DNA of 64,000 bases from Arachidicoccus rhizosphaerae. GTDB lineage: Bacteria; Bacteroidota; Bacteroidia; Chitinophagales; Chitinophagaceae. Where the stretch lies: NCBI RefSeq assembly GCF_900107765.1, contig NZ_FNQY01000015.1, forward strand, positions 1-64,000, read 5' to 3'. Position 1 is the first letter of the stretch; each line of letters starts with the position of its first letter. The notes below the pieces were generated by a model. The model did not search any database. It was not told the origin of the DNA and saw only the letters and a list, made by a program, of their open reading frames with translations. The position numbers and the translations under genes are program-made. Shown piece after piece: positions 10,701 to 18,324 of this stretch.

Positions 10701-11108
10701 CACATAAAGCGTATCACCGGCGTTTGCCTTAAAAGAAAACGATCCATCTGACTCAGATAATGCTCCAGCTGCCCCGTCAGGCACTTTTAAAGAAACCCCT
10801 TCCATGGGTTTTCCCTGCGTATTATAAACATGACCATGGTAACTATGAAGAACAGCCATTTGGTTGTTGTTACCAACAGTTGTGTCCTGGGCAAAAACGC
10901 CATCAGGATTAAAAAGAACAAGTATTAGGATTAATAATAATGAAGTAAAAGCCCGTAATAGTGTCATTGCAAAGTCCTTACGTCCTTTATCGATAAGAAC
11001 GGATTGGGTCATATGAGGTGCACTATTTTTATTCATAGGCAGCCCCATATTACCTTGCCGCTCCAAATCTTCAACAATATTGTTGATTTGATAATAATCG
11101 TTTTGCAT
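7800..11108 (-). CDS. SusC/RagA-family TonB-dependent outer-membrane transporter (locus 1)
   Basis: A 1102-residue TonB-dependent transporter. After a signal peptide come a carboxypeptidase-regulatory-like domain (about residues 88-165, GHVYNTQGKPMEGVSLKV), the SusC-type motif VVVIGYGNKKKSDVTSAI, the plug domain with NDIESISVLKDASAAIYG and ANGVVLVTTKRGK, and a long beta-barrel ending in LNVGVNLSF with the terminal Phe usual for outer-membrane barrels. It imports oligosaccharides together with the SusD lipoprotein. The start is uncertain. The longest frame begins at 11108, but Met 48 (ATG at 10967) opens directly into a signal peptide and has AAGGA at 10979-10975, seven bases upstream, so it is a strong alternative. 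Confidence 0.95.
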   Translation of the reverse strand: MQNDYYQINNIVEDLERQGNMGLPMNKNSAPHMTQSVLIDKGRKDFAMTLLRAFTSLLLILILVLFNPDGVFAQDTTVGNNNQMAVLHSYHGHVYNTQGKPMEGVSLKVPDGAAGALSESDGSFSFKANAGDTLYVSYIGYIEQRLALGATESLDIQLIESSDSSLNDVVVIGYGNKKKSDVTSAIATVSSKDLENNHNGSTVSAALAGKLPGVTFRMSDSRPGASASVSIRNMGSALFIIDGIPQDEGQFNNISPNDIESISVLKDASAAIYGVEAANGVVLVTTKRGKLGSANRINLNAYMGWQNWTRFPKTVDNYDWQKGKVEADVNQGRTPISQDELDKYLKGTEDGYKSFNWYDFIVKPNAPLNNVNLNFTGGSDKINYYVSASNLYQNSVLGREYKFNRTNIQSNIDAQVTKRLKIGASINGRIEDRQNPGVPGTDDYWEARFAILRNTPWERPYANDNPAYLNDIGHNNENWGLLNTTLSGKYRDTWRVLQTNLNAEYKTPIEGLVLKGLFGYYYASELLNNHEYTYDAYTFDPKDSTYNVTGGSSNPWRERKQQMFTSTDVQLQADYNHSFGKHTIGITFVNERNKRQELSNWVHAVPTTNVLPLIYFSTMDTYDDGDVTTSKIGYVGRVSYNYNNKYYLEVAGRRDASYILSPDHKWGTFPSASAGWRITQEPFFQKLISPGILNELKLRGSYGLTGDDRNLPIDEFSYLEAYDYNNGNPAILDGTAVISSSYRGIPVTNITWIKSHMLDLGLDFGLFHNKLTGTFDYFKRERSDIPGTKYDVLLPSELGYTLPEENLADNKDKVEGLEGALTYTGKIGDLDFSVGANMSYARTYTVSTYKPRFFNSLDEYYNSAEGRPQNLSWGYTVIGQFTSQQQINDYPVNIDGQGNKTLLPGDFIYKDINEDGVINQQDTRPIGWGAGRNPIFNGGLNIAVNWKGFDFHMDFSMGSGYSFIRDYEMRWPYQNGGALQEVFYESHWHHEDIYDVNSPWVAGDYPSMRFNEGGQSNYNKTSTFWLTNVKYIRCRTLEIGYSLPNVLLDKIKISKARFYVNANNLFSIDNMHSYGIDAEIYDGNGLTYPQSKYLNVGVNLSF

Positions 11109-11152
11109 TTAAATAATTTTAGGATAGTAAATAGTTATAAATGATCGTATTG

Positions 11153-11211
11153 AAAAAACTATTGCAGGCCAAATTCAGCTGTAATTAGAAAGCTCATTCA
11201 GGAGCCTGCAA
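11153..11211 (-). terminator. Terminator-like hairpin in the leader of susC (locus 1)
   Basis: TTGCAGGC at 11162-11169 and GCCTGCAA at 11204-11211 form a perfect 8-base stem. On the minus strand the stem is followed after three bases by six T (11158-11153). It therefore has the form of an intrinsic terminator, placed 45 bases before the longest susC start. It could be an attenuator in the susC leader, or the terminator of a short upstream transcript. Confidence 0.6.
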
Positions 11212-11226
11212 AAGATGGACAATAGA

Positions 11227-11466
11227 TTATCCGTCTTCCGTTAAACTATGCAACATGGCCCTTGTATATTTTAATGCACCCCTGGTACGAGTCTCCGTAT
11301 GTAAGTCGCCACAATTAAAAAAAATTAATTTAACTTGATGTAAGCAACCGCAAGTCCTCACTTTTAATTCTAATGAATCTTTATGCCACCCATCTTTCCC
11401 GATGCCATACCAGACACTCTTCAAAATAATGATCGATTTATATTTCATTTTTTTCATTTCCCGCAT
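11227..11466 (-). CDS. Doubtful small ORF in the susC leader region
   Basis: A 79-residue frame (start MREMKKMKYKSIIILK, cysteines near the middle) that matches no family I recognise. Two things speak for it: it ends 16 bases before the terminator-like hairpin at 11153-11211, and an 18-base LacI-like palindrome lies about 65-80 bases upstream of its start. Against it are the unusual composition, the absence of any family signature and the lack of a visible ribosome-binding site. It may equally be non-coding leader RNA. Confidence 0.25.
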   Translation of the reverse strand: MREMKKMKYKSIIILKSVWYGIGKDGWHKDSLELKVRTCGCLHQVKLIFFNCGDLHTETRTRGALKYTRAMLHSLTEDG

Positions 11467-11529
11467 TTTAAAAACAAGAAAAATCCTAGCTACTGCCGGT
11501 AGAGGACATAAGTTTCCTGGTCACACTTC

Positions 11530-11547
11530 AGCGCAAACGTTTGCGCT
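11530..11547. promoter_or_regulatory. Perfect 18-base palindrome, LacI-family operator-like
   Basis: AGCGCAAACGTTTGCGCT is a perfect palindrome with the CG-centred AAACGTTT core typical of operators bound by LacI/GalR-family regulators. It lies about 420 bases upstream of the longest susC start. No LacI-type gene is present in the window, so the regulator would be encoded elsewhere. The motif is seen; its function is inferred. Confidence 0.6.
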
Positions 11548-11941
11548 AAAAAAGCATGAGAAAACCAGTTCACCACTGGTTCTTTGATAAAACATATGAA
11601 ATACAACTGGCGGTACTTTATGTTTAATCCCTATAGCCGAATTGAGTATCTAAAAAGTAATGCCCTCGAAGCACTATTTAACCCCTGTTATAGCAATTCC
11701 GTCTATTACAGATTTCATCAACAGGAACTATAATCAAGCCCTACTCTAGATGGTGTAGTGAAGTAAATTAAAATCCATTTTTAAGTGTTTTCCTGACCGA
11801 CATATTGCGTCGACCTGAGTTCTACATACAGGCGTATTAAGATAACCCTTTATTTTTAAAGGAATTTAAATTAAAACAATTACCAGTTTACCAGACCGGT
11901 TGGCTGTATATTATCCCCTTCATTCTTTACGAAAGCTACTT

Positions 11942-11955
11942 AAACGTAATCGTTT
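11942..11955. promoter_or_regulatory. Second LacI-operator-like inverted repeat
   Basis: AAACG TAAT CGTTT: two 5-base half-sites around a 4-base centre. It shares the AAACG/CGTTT half-sites of the palindrome at 11530-11547, about 400 bases away, which suggests a pair of sites for one regulator. It is weaker than the first site. Confidence 0.45.
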
Positions 11956-12510
11956 GCATTAATAGGTTAAAAAACTGTGTTTATCATTTTTTGTTTAAAA
12001 AATCTTAAGAAATTTTTTGTGACTTTAGAAATGAAATTCGTTACTGAGCGGTTTACGATTACTTTGGCTCACGTTCACCGGTTTACTGCGTTTTCATTTG
12101 AATTGAGTATTCAAACCCATTTTCTACCATCGCATTTCAAATCCTTAAATTTTTGATTAAATTAGAACAGTTTTGGCAATTCATTGGCAATTTACGCTAC
12201 TATTAAAAAAGTTTTTGTTATTTATTTAATATTGATTAACAAGAAAATTCGGATAAATCATAAGGAACCTTCAAAGAATTAATTACTTACAACAATTTGC
12301 CTTAATTGAATTAATTCTCCAGCACCTAGCACTTTTTTACTTTAAAATAAACTTTGACACTACGTGAGCAATTATGCGTCTGACTTCGCAAGTATTATAA
12401 TCTTACAAATAAGCTCCATACTCTTAAATTGCTACAATTATTATTCAATACACATATGCAAGCATTACTCTTTACAATTCCTCTTCTCTAGCTGGAAATG
12501 TTACGAAATC

Positions 12511-13875
12511 CTATTTCTGTTTTTTAATTTTTACAGCATAAATATCAGGGTGGCCTTCAAAATTTGCCCTAAATATAATCCATTGTTGGTCAGGTGAAAA
12601 ATGAACATTTGGTTCTAACTGATAATCATGGTTATTTAAATCGACCAATTTCTCTGATTGTAAATATTCACCGTCTTTATTCCTTCCAGGTGTAAAATAA
12701 TAGATCCATTTTCCATCTGGTGCATTGGCGACAGATTTATGGGCACCTCCGTCCCCGGCAAAATGATCTTGATCCCAACTACTGGCATAATGAACCGACC
12801 ATTCATTACGGGTTACATGAAATTTAATTTCCTTACCATCGCTTAGCCTTGTTCCCCCAACAAAAAATTCTTTGCCTCTTGGTAATTGTAAATCATACCA
12901 AATGTATTTGCCATCAGAGCTAAACCATTCATGCCCCGCAATTTCCATGTCCATACTACGTTTATGAATCAAAGTTGGTGCTTCTTTTGAAGCAACATTA
13001 ATAGTCCATATTCGATCCACTTTCTGCCAGGGACCTTCATGACAGAACATTAAAAGATCAGGATCAGTGGGTGAAAACTGAACATGGTTAAGCCACGCAC
13101 TATCTGTAAAAATTTTGGATAATACCCCGGTTCTAATATCAATTGTAAAAAGAGTTCTGGGAAGTTTCGCTTCAAATATTCGGTTAAAATAACCGCCTTT
13201 GGAAGGGTATTTCTTAGTAATTTCTTTTTCTAATGGACTCGCAAAGGCTCCTGCCAAAAGGGTTCCGTTCGCGTTTACAGTCGTTATACTGGCTTTAAAA
13301 TCATCTGGAAACTTAAAAATAAACCTGTTTTTGCCTGATAGTACATTGACACCAAAAACACTATCTTTAATCTGGTAATAAGCTTCCTTATTACGCTGAT
13401 TAACAATTTCACCATACATGACACCACTACAATTAGTCAATCTTCGGGTTACCCCGGTCGTTAAATTATAACTATAAAGCTGATTATCAGATGAATTAAC
13501 AGAAACTGATTTTACATAACCATCAGGTGTATTATTGCTCTGTCTGTCTGGTTTACTTCCGTAAAAAACCATCAAATCTCCGATAAATGGATTGTTGTGA
13601 AAGTAAAAACTACGATGTTTACCTGGGTTACTGATAAGTCTTTTAACCAGATGCCCTGTTACAGCGTCTACCCATTGCTCAGGCATATTACCTGTTCCAG
13701 TTTTTAACACAGGTTGAGCTTGAATAGAGTAAGTGATATTCACCGACAGTAATAAAATCATTACAAATCTGGCTTTTTGAAAAATGTTTCGGGTGTTTTC
13801 TATCTTATGCATAAGGCTTAATATTAGTATCAATATATTGAATTTTAGAAAATCAGATTTTAATTGCAAAACCAT
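12511..13875 (-). CDS. Oligogalacturonate lyase-like protein (PL22-type beta-propeller)
   Basis: An exported protein of up to 454 residues. Met 22 (13812) or Met 39 (13761) would start directly at a signal peptide ending in SIQAQ. The mature part begins with PEQWVDAVTGHLVKRLIS and FYFHNNPFIGD, continues with repeated beta-propeller blades (QLYSYNLTTGVTRRLTN, GHEWFSSDGKYIWYDLQ with a conserved His) and ends with PNVHFSPDQQWIIFRANF. These are landmarks of the oligogalacturonate lyase family (PL22), which splits unsaturated digalacturonate by beta-elimination with a metal ion. Its own substrate is not proved: many Bacteroidota members lie in loci for other uronic-acid glycans, and the two sulfatase genes upstream on the same strand suggest a sulfated one. 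Confidence 0.75.
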   Translation of the reverse strand: MVLQLKSDFLKFNILILILSLMHKIENTRNIFQKARFVMILLLSVNITYSIQAQPVLKTGTGNMPEQWVDAVTGHLVKRLISNPGKHRSFYFHNNPFIGDLMVFYGSKPDRQSNNTPDGYVKSVSVNSSDNQLYSYNLTTGVTRRLTNCSGVMYGEIVNQRNKEAYYQIKDSVFGVNVLSGKNRFIFKFPDDFKASITTVNANGTLLAGAFASPLEKEITKKYPSKGGYFNRIFEAKLPRTLFTIDIRTGVLSKIFTDSAWLNHVQFSPTDPDLLMFCHEGPWQKVDRIWTINVASKEAPTLIHKRSMDMEIAGHEWFSSDGKYIWYDLQLPRGKEFFVGGTRLSDGKEIKFHVTRNEWSVHYASSWDQDHFAGDGGAHKSVANAPDGKWIYYFTPGRNKDGEYLQSEKLVDLNNHDYQLEPNVHFSPDQQWIIFRANFEGHPDIYAVKIKKQK

Positions 13876-14519
13876 ATAAATAAAGAGCTTAACTTGAAAA
13901 CTGCTCTAAACTTGCCATGCAAAACAGGATTTTAAAAATCCGGGGCTGCTGTAATATCTTTCCCAATTCAAATCTAATAATTTCAATTGACTTAACCGTC
14001 CTGTACTATGCTGGTTTATTCAGTAGCCATTTTTGATTTTGTTAAGTTATAACCTAAAAGCGCTGAGCCATCAAAATTCTCCACCAAGCAGACAGATCGT
14101 CACAAGAAATTGAAGTAACCAAACGTCCCCCTCTCCCTTTCCTAATGGATATAATAAATTAATTGAGGAAAAATTAGACAATTCCACACTTGGTGCTTCC
14201 TATTTGGCCCAAAAATAGCCATGAGACTATCCTTTCTTTATAAGAAAATATATGAATTTAGGATTTTGAACAAAGAAGTTCATCAACACAGTCAAGCTAC
14301 GCAAGGCAGCCTGACTGTGTTGCGCAGGGGACAGCATAATGTATCTGTGAGTACCTGCCCTCCCAGCTTTAATAAAAGAGGCTATTTTTCATCTTAATTA
14401 ATAGTGCTATGGCATTAAACTTAATTCAGGAACAGAAGGCCGAATGATTCAATCAGAAACCGGGATTAAGGACCAACAGTAAAATCAGCCTAATAGATCA
14501 TATATGCAGAGGCACAAGA
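13876..14519. other. Intergenic region between the PL22-like gene and a sulfatase
   Basis: About 640 bases without a supported gene. CAAAAATA at 14210-14217 would read TATTTTTG on the minus strand, a -7-like element for the PL22-like gene, but no -33 element goes with it. A strong inverted repeat at 14284-14322 is listed separately. Confidence 0.45.
14284..14322. repeat. Inverted repeat with perfect 11-base arms
   Basis: CAACACAGTCA at 14284-14294 pairs with TGACTGTGTTG at 14312-14322; after one mismatch the stem gains three more pairs (GCT/AGC). It lies about 200 bases past the sulfatase stop on the minus strand. The sequence after it is not T-rich on either strand, so a factor-independent terminator is possible but not clear; an RNA-processing or protein-binding site is the alternative. 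Confidence 0.55.
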
Positions 14520-16238
14520 TTATTGCCCCCAATACAAATGAAAAATTTTTTGCATAACAGAACTGAAATCATCCCTATCATCTTTCACTAAATGTTTCTG
14601 TACCAGAAGTTCCTGCTTCATTTTTTGAATAACACCTTGGTATTGAGGGTCATGGTAGGCATTATGAAGCTCATGCGGATCAACTTTAAGATCATAGAAT
14701 TCCCATCCCGGTGTTGTGGGCTGTTGCTGCGCTCCTGTAATCCCGAGTGGCTGGCCATAATAAAAAATAAGTTTGTACTGTTGATTTCTAATTCCAAAAT
14801 GAGCAGGTCTTTTGACCAGATGTTCCCAATACCGATAATACATTACTTTACGCCAGTCTGCCGGTGTTTTACCTTCCAGATTTCGTCTGAAGCTTCTGCC
14901 CTGAACAAATTCAGGAGTTTTTAATCCTGCATAATCTGCAAATAACGCAGCAAAATCTGTATTGAGAATAAAATCCTGGATCCTGGTCTCTCCTTTAATT
15001 TCTTTGGGATAGACAATAACAAAAGGCATATGTAAAGACTCTTCAAACATCAATCTTTTATCAAAAAAGCCGTGTTCACCAAGAAAATAGCCCTGATCAG
15101 CAGTATAAATAATTACGGTATTACTGGAGAGTCCACTCTGGTCCAGATAATCTAGCAACCTCCCCAGGTTTTCATCATTGGCTGCGCCACAGCGCAGATA
15201 ATCTTTAATAAATTTTTCATATGTTTTAATTCTGGCCTGAACGCTATCTAATCCGTTTAAATCAAACGGCATTCCGGGATAAGTGGTCCAATAATGTGCC
15301 GGATCCTTTTGATAGGTCATCCAACGTTCCGCCAAATCATTCAAATGTTGTCCCGGAAATACTCTGCCAGTAGTTTTTGCCCCGAAATCAAACAAAGACT
15401 GTGGAAACGGAATTTCTACATTATTATAAAGGTTTTTTAATCTGTCAGGATATTCCCATGGCTCGTGAGTTCCTTTAAAATGGACCATTTCAAAAAATGG
15501 CCTAGTAGTATCCCGGTCTTTTAACCAGTCTAACGCAAAATCTGTCACCAAATCTGTATTATAACCTTTATATTTTTTGCCTGTAATTCCCTTATCATCA
15601 TCCTGCCAGTCTTTTTCAGATTTAAACACTGGGTCAAAATAAATCCCCTGATCATTCATAACCATAAAATGATCAAAGCCACTTGGCCTTTTCTTAAGTC
15701 CCCATTTACCAAAAATCGCCGTTTGATAACCACTTTTCTGAAGCACCTTGGCTATATTATCATGGGCCGGGCTCAGGCCATCTTCCAAGGCATACACCCC
15801 GTTGATCTGGCTATATTGCCCTGTAAGAATTGTCGCACGGCTAGGCGTACATAAAGAATTAACATTAAAACAGTTATCCAAAACAGCCCCTGCCTTGGCC
15901 ATACGCTGGATATTCTTATTTTGCACATAGTCTTTTAATATACCTCCATAAATACCCCAAGATTGTCCAGTGTGATCATCAGCCATAACAAATAATATAT
16001 TTGGGCGACTATCTTTTAAGGTTGATTCATTAATTCTGCCACTTCCTTTTGCGACATGTCCCTTGCTTTGCGCATTTAGAATACAAAATGAGCATGAGCA
16101 ATAAATAATTGAAAGCGATAATAATAGTTTTTTTTTCAGGTTATGCCAGCGCCAATTAATAATAGCCCTAACTTTTATCCTCTTTTTAATCGCCTGAATC
16201 TCATTTAAGGCCATTTCATTTACTGGATTAGTATACAT
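14520..16238 (-). CDS. Sulfatase (arylsulfatase family, CTPSR site)
   Basis: A 572-residue exported sulfatase. A hydrophobic signal segment lies near residues 37-56 behind a long charged stretch; Met 9 (16214) is an alternative start. The metal-binding motif MADDHT (Asp 87, Asp 88) is followed by the active-site sequence CTPSRATILTG with Cys 130, which must be converted to formylglycine, and Arg 134. Further metal-site features are TADQGYFLGEHGFFDKR and the MVHFKGTHEPW segment. It should remove sulfate esters from glycan fragments in the periplasm. The second sulfatase begins upstream on the same strand with only 64 bases between, so they form one operon. The sulfatase subfamily, and hence the sugar position, cannot be given. 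Confidence 0.92.
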   Translation of the reverse strand: MYTNPVNEMALNEIQAIKKRIKVRAIINWRWHNLKKKLLLSLSIIYCSCSFCILNAQSKGHVAKGSGRINESTLKDSRPNILFVMADDHTGQSWGIYGGILKDYVQNKNIQRMAKAGAVLDNCFNVNSLCTPSRATILTGQYSQINGVYALEDGLSPAHDNIAKVLQKSGYQTAIFGKWGLKKRPSGFDHFMVMNDQGIYFDPVFKSEKDWQDDDKGITGKKYKGYNTDLVTDFALDWLKDRDTTRPFFEMVHFKGTHEPWEYPDRLKNLYNNVEIPFPQSLFDFGAKTTGRVFPGQHLNDLAERWMTYQKDPAHYWTTYPGMPFDLNGLDSVQARIKTYEKFIKDYLRCGAANDENLGRLLDYLDQSGLSSNTVIIYTADQGYFLGEHGFFDKRLMFEESLHMPFVIVYPKEIKGETRIQDFILNTDFAALFADYAGLKTPEFVQGRSFRRNLEGKTPADWRKVMYYRYWEHLVKRPAHFGIRNQQYKLIFYYGQPLGITGAQQQPTTPGWEFYDLKVDPHELHNAYHDPQYQGVIQKMKQELLVQKHLVKDDRDDFSSVMQKIFHLYWGQ

Positions 16239-16302
16239 GTTTTTATGTAATATTCAATTAAATTTAAACTCCTCTCAACCTTAAAACTGACCTATTCTTA
16301 AA

Positions 16303-18018
16303 CTAAACAGCCGGTCCCTTATACTGAAAGCCCGTATTAAACTGAAACTTTGGGTAGTTCGGACTAGCAATCATAGATACTTTCTGAACTTGCAATTTAC
16401 CACTTTTTACCCATACCTCTCCTCTTTCCTCCATTTCTGCAGCGAGTTTTTGGTATAGTTCATTATATACCTCTTTTGTTGTTTCATCACCCATCAGATT
16501 TTTTAACTCATGTGGATCCTTTTCCATATCAAAAAGCTGTTCCTCTCCAGTCAACGTAAAGAAAATATATTTATAACGATTACTGCGAATAGCTATCCAG
16601 GCATTATCCGGTTCATAGCATCTACTATGCTCAAGGCAAAGTGTTTCACGCCAACCCTCCTCTCCTCTTAAAATTTTTAAAATACTTTCTCCATCTACTT
16701 TTGAGGGCAGCGTGAGCCCTGCCACATCGGCCAGGGTCGGAAAGATATCTCTCAGTTCAATCAGTTCTTTTCTTTGCTGACCTCTTTTAAAATTAAAATC
16801 CCTTGCACCGGAGGGCCATCGCACAATAAGCGGCACCCTAGCAGACGGATCATAGGGCCTGGTTTTTCTATACATATGCTGATCTCCCAGCATCTCCCCG
16901 TGATCAGAGAAAAACAAAATAAACGTATTTTCATATTGACCGGCTTCTTTCAATGCTTGAATCACCCTGCCCAATTGCTCATCCACAAAAGAAATCGCGC
17001 CTGCATAGGCTGCCCTGGTTGACTTTATTTCATTTTCGGGAAATATAGCGCTGGAGACTTCAGGATTTTTATCCATCGTAGAGAACTTACCTTTATATTT
17101 CAAAGCAGCCCATTGCCCGACTTTTGCCTTGGGAATCTCAATTTGCTCATAATAATCCATCCAACGCTTTGGCGGGTCATATGGAGGGTGAGGTCTTTGA
17201 AAAGATAACTTCAGGAACCAGGGATCATCCATATGATGGTTTGCAATAAAATCGATGGCCCTATCTGCAGTCCAATATGTCGCGTGTAATTCATCTTTAA
17301 ATGGAAATGGACGTCCTCCACGTGCATCATTATAGCTTAAACCAGTTGCATTAATATTTTCTCCAGGTGCCATTTTTTTAAACCAGGCCTCATAATCACA
17401 AATAAATCCATCCGGATTTTTAGTATACCAGCCTTCCTCCAGATTAATCGTTTTATAACCCTGCGTATTGCGTGGGGGGCCAAAATGATTTTTTCCCGTT
17501 ACAATTGTATCATAACAATGTTGAGAAAAGAACTGAGGCAAGGTCAATTTATAATATTGAGCAATATTATTCATATATCCCAACATACCATGATGCCAGG
17601 GAGTGAGGCCTGTTAAAAGACTAGTTCTGGCCGGCGTACAGCTAGGTAATGCACAATAACAATGATCGAATCGCGCCCCTTCCTTTGCAAGTGCATCAAT
17701 ATTTGGTGTTTTAAGCCAGGTTGCACCATAACATCCGAGAAAATCTCCTCTATGCTGATCATCCATAATCATCAAAATATTCAATTTATCAGACTTTTTA
17801 TCTGATTTCATGATAGAAGCACTAACTGGATTATCATCCCAATCCGTTTTGAAATTTCCTAATTTGGAGGCCGCTAACGGAAAGAGAGCAAGCCCACCAA
17901 TTCTTTTAAAGGCTTCCTTTCTGCTTATGCTTTTTGGATCCTGCTCCTCTGTTTTTTTTGTTGAGTTATGAGCATCTAGCAAGGACTTATTACTTGATCC
18001 CTTATGACTATGTTTCAC
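16303..18018 (-). CDS. Sulfatase (arylsulfatase family, CTPAR site)
   Basis: A 571-residue sulfatase. The N-terminus has a charged stretch, then SISRKEAFKRIGGLALFPLAA, which resembles a Tat-type signal with one arginine replaced by lysine, so the export route is uncertain. The metal motif IMDDQHRGDFLGCYG (Asp 86, Asp 87) and active site CTPARTSLLTG (Cys 127, Arg 131) fit a formylglycine sulfatase; alanine instead of serine in CxPxR is a common variant that still fits the anaerobic-type and many Bacteroidota sulfatases. FFSDHGEMLGDQHMYRKT completes the metal site. It is first in the operon, followed by the second sulfatase. Confidence 0.92.
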   Translation of the reverse strand: MKHSHKGSSNKSLLDAHNSTKKTEEQDPKSISRKEAFKRIGGLALFPLAASKLGNFKTDWDDNPVSASIMKSDKKSDKLNILMIMDDQHRGDFLGCYGATWLKTPNIDALAKEGARFDHCYCALPSCTPARTSLLTGLTPWHHGMLGYMNNIAQYYKLTLPQFFSQHCYDTIVTGKNHFGPPRNTQGYKTINLEEGWYTKNPDGFICDYEAWFKKMAPGENINATGLSYNDARGGRPFPFKDELHATYWTADRAIDFIANHHMDDPWFLKLSFQRPHPPYDPPKRWMDYYEQIEIPKAKVGQWAALKYKGKFSTMDKNPEVSSAIFPENEIKSTRAAYAGAISFVDEQLGRVIQALKEAGQYENTFILFFSDHGEMLGDQHMYRKTRPYDPSARVPLIVRWPSGARDFNFKRGQQRKELIELRDIFPTLADVAGLTLPSKVDGESILKILRGEEGWRETLCLEHSRCYEPDNAWIAIRSNRYKYIFFTLTGEEQLFDMEKDPHELKNLMGDETTKEVYNELYQKLAAEMEERGEVWVKSGKLQVQKVSMIASPNYPKFQFNTGFQYKGPAV

Positions 18019-18282
18019 TTTTTTATTCTTTTACAGGTTTTTATTTATTAATTCACAAGACTACAAAGGTGATCAGGCACCCTTAGGAAACAGGAAATTA
18101 ATTCAAAAAAAGAAAAATATACTAAAAACCGGCCATAAATAAACAGAATTCCCTCTCTCCTAGTCAACTATTTATGTAAAAAGCTAACCTGAATATTCCA
18201 ATTTCGACCACTATTTTTACTTATAATGATTTCATTTATTTCATTTTAGATAATTATTACATATATTTGAGATTGTTTTAAG

Positions 18283-18290
18283 TATATTTG
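18283..18290 (+). promoter_or_regulatory. Bacteroidota -7 element (TATATTTG) before the 503-residue gene
   Basis: TATATTTG matches TAnnTTTG and lies 34 bases before the ATG at 18325, so transcription would start near 18297. An identical element occurs at 18262-18269, 21 bases upstream. No TTTG -33 element sits at the right distance from either. Confidence 0.5.
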
Positions 18291-18324
18291 ACATACATAG
18301 CTGAAAATTTATAATCGAAAAATT

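Larger units (their letters stand above)
11109..12510. other. Long region between susC (locus 1) and the PL22-like gene
   Basis: About 1.4 kb holding the susC leader hairpin, a doubtful small ORF and two operator-like palindromes (listed separately). From about 11960 to 12510 I see only AT-rich sequence with no supported gene and no full promoter match. Confidence 0.5.
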
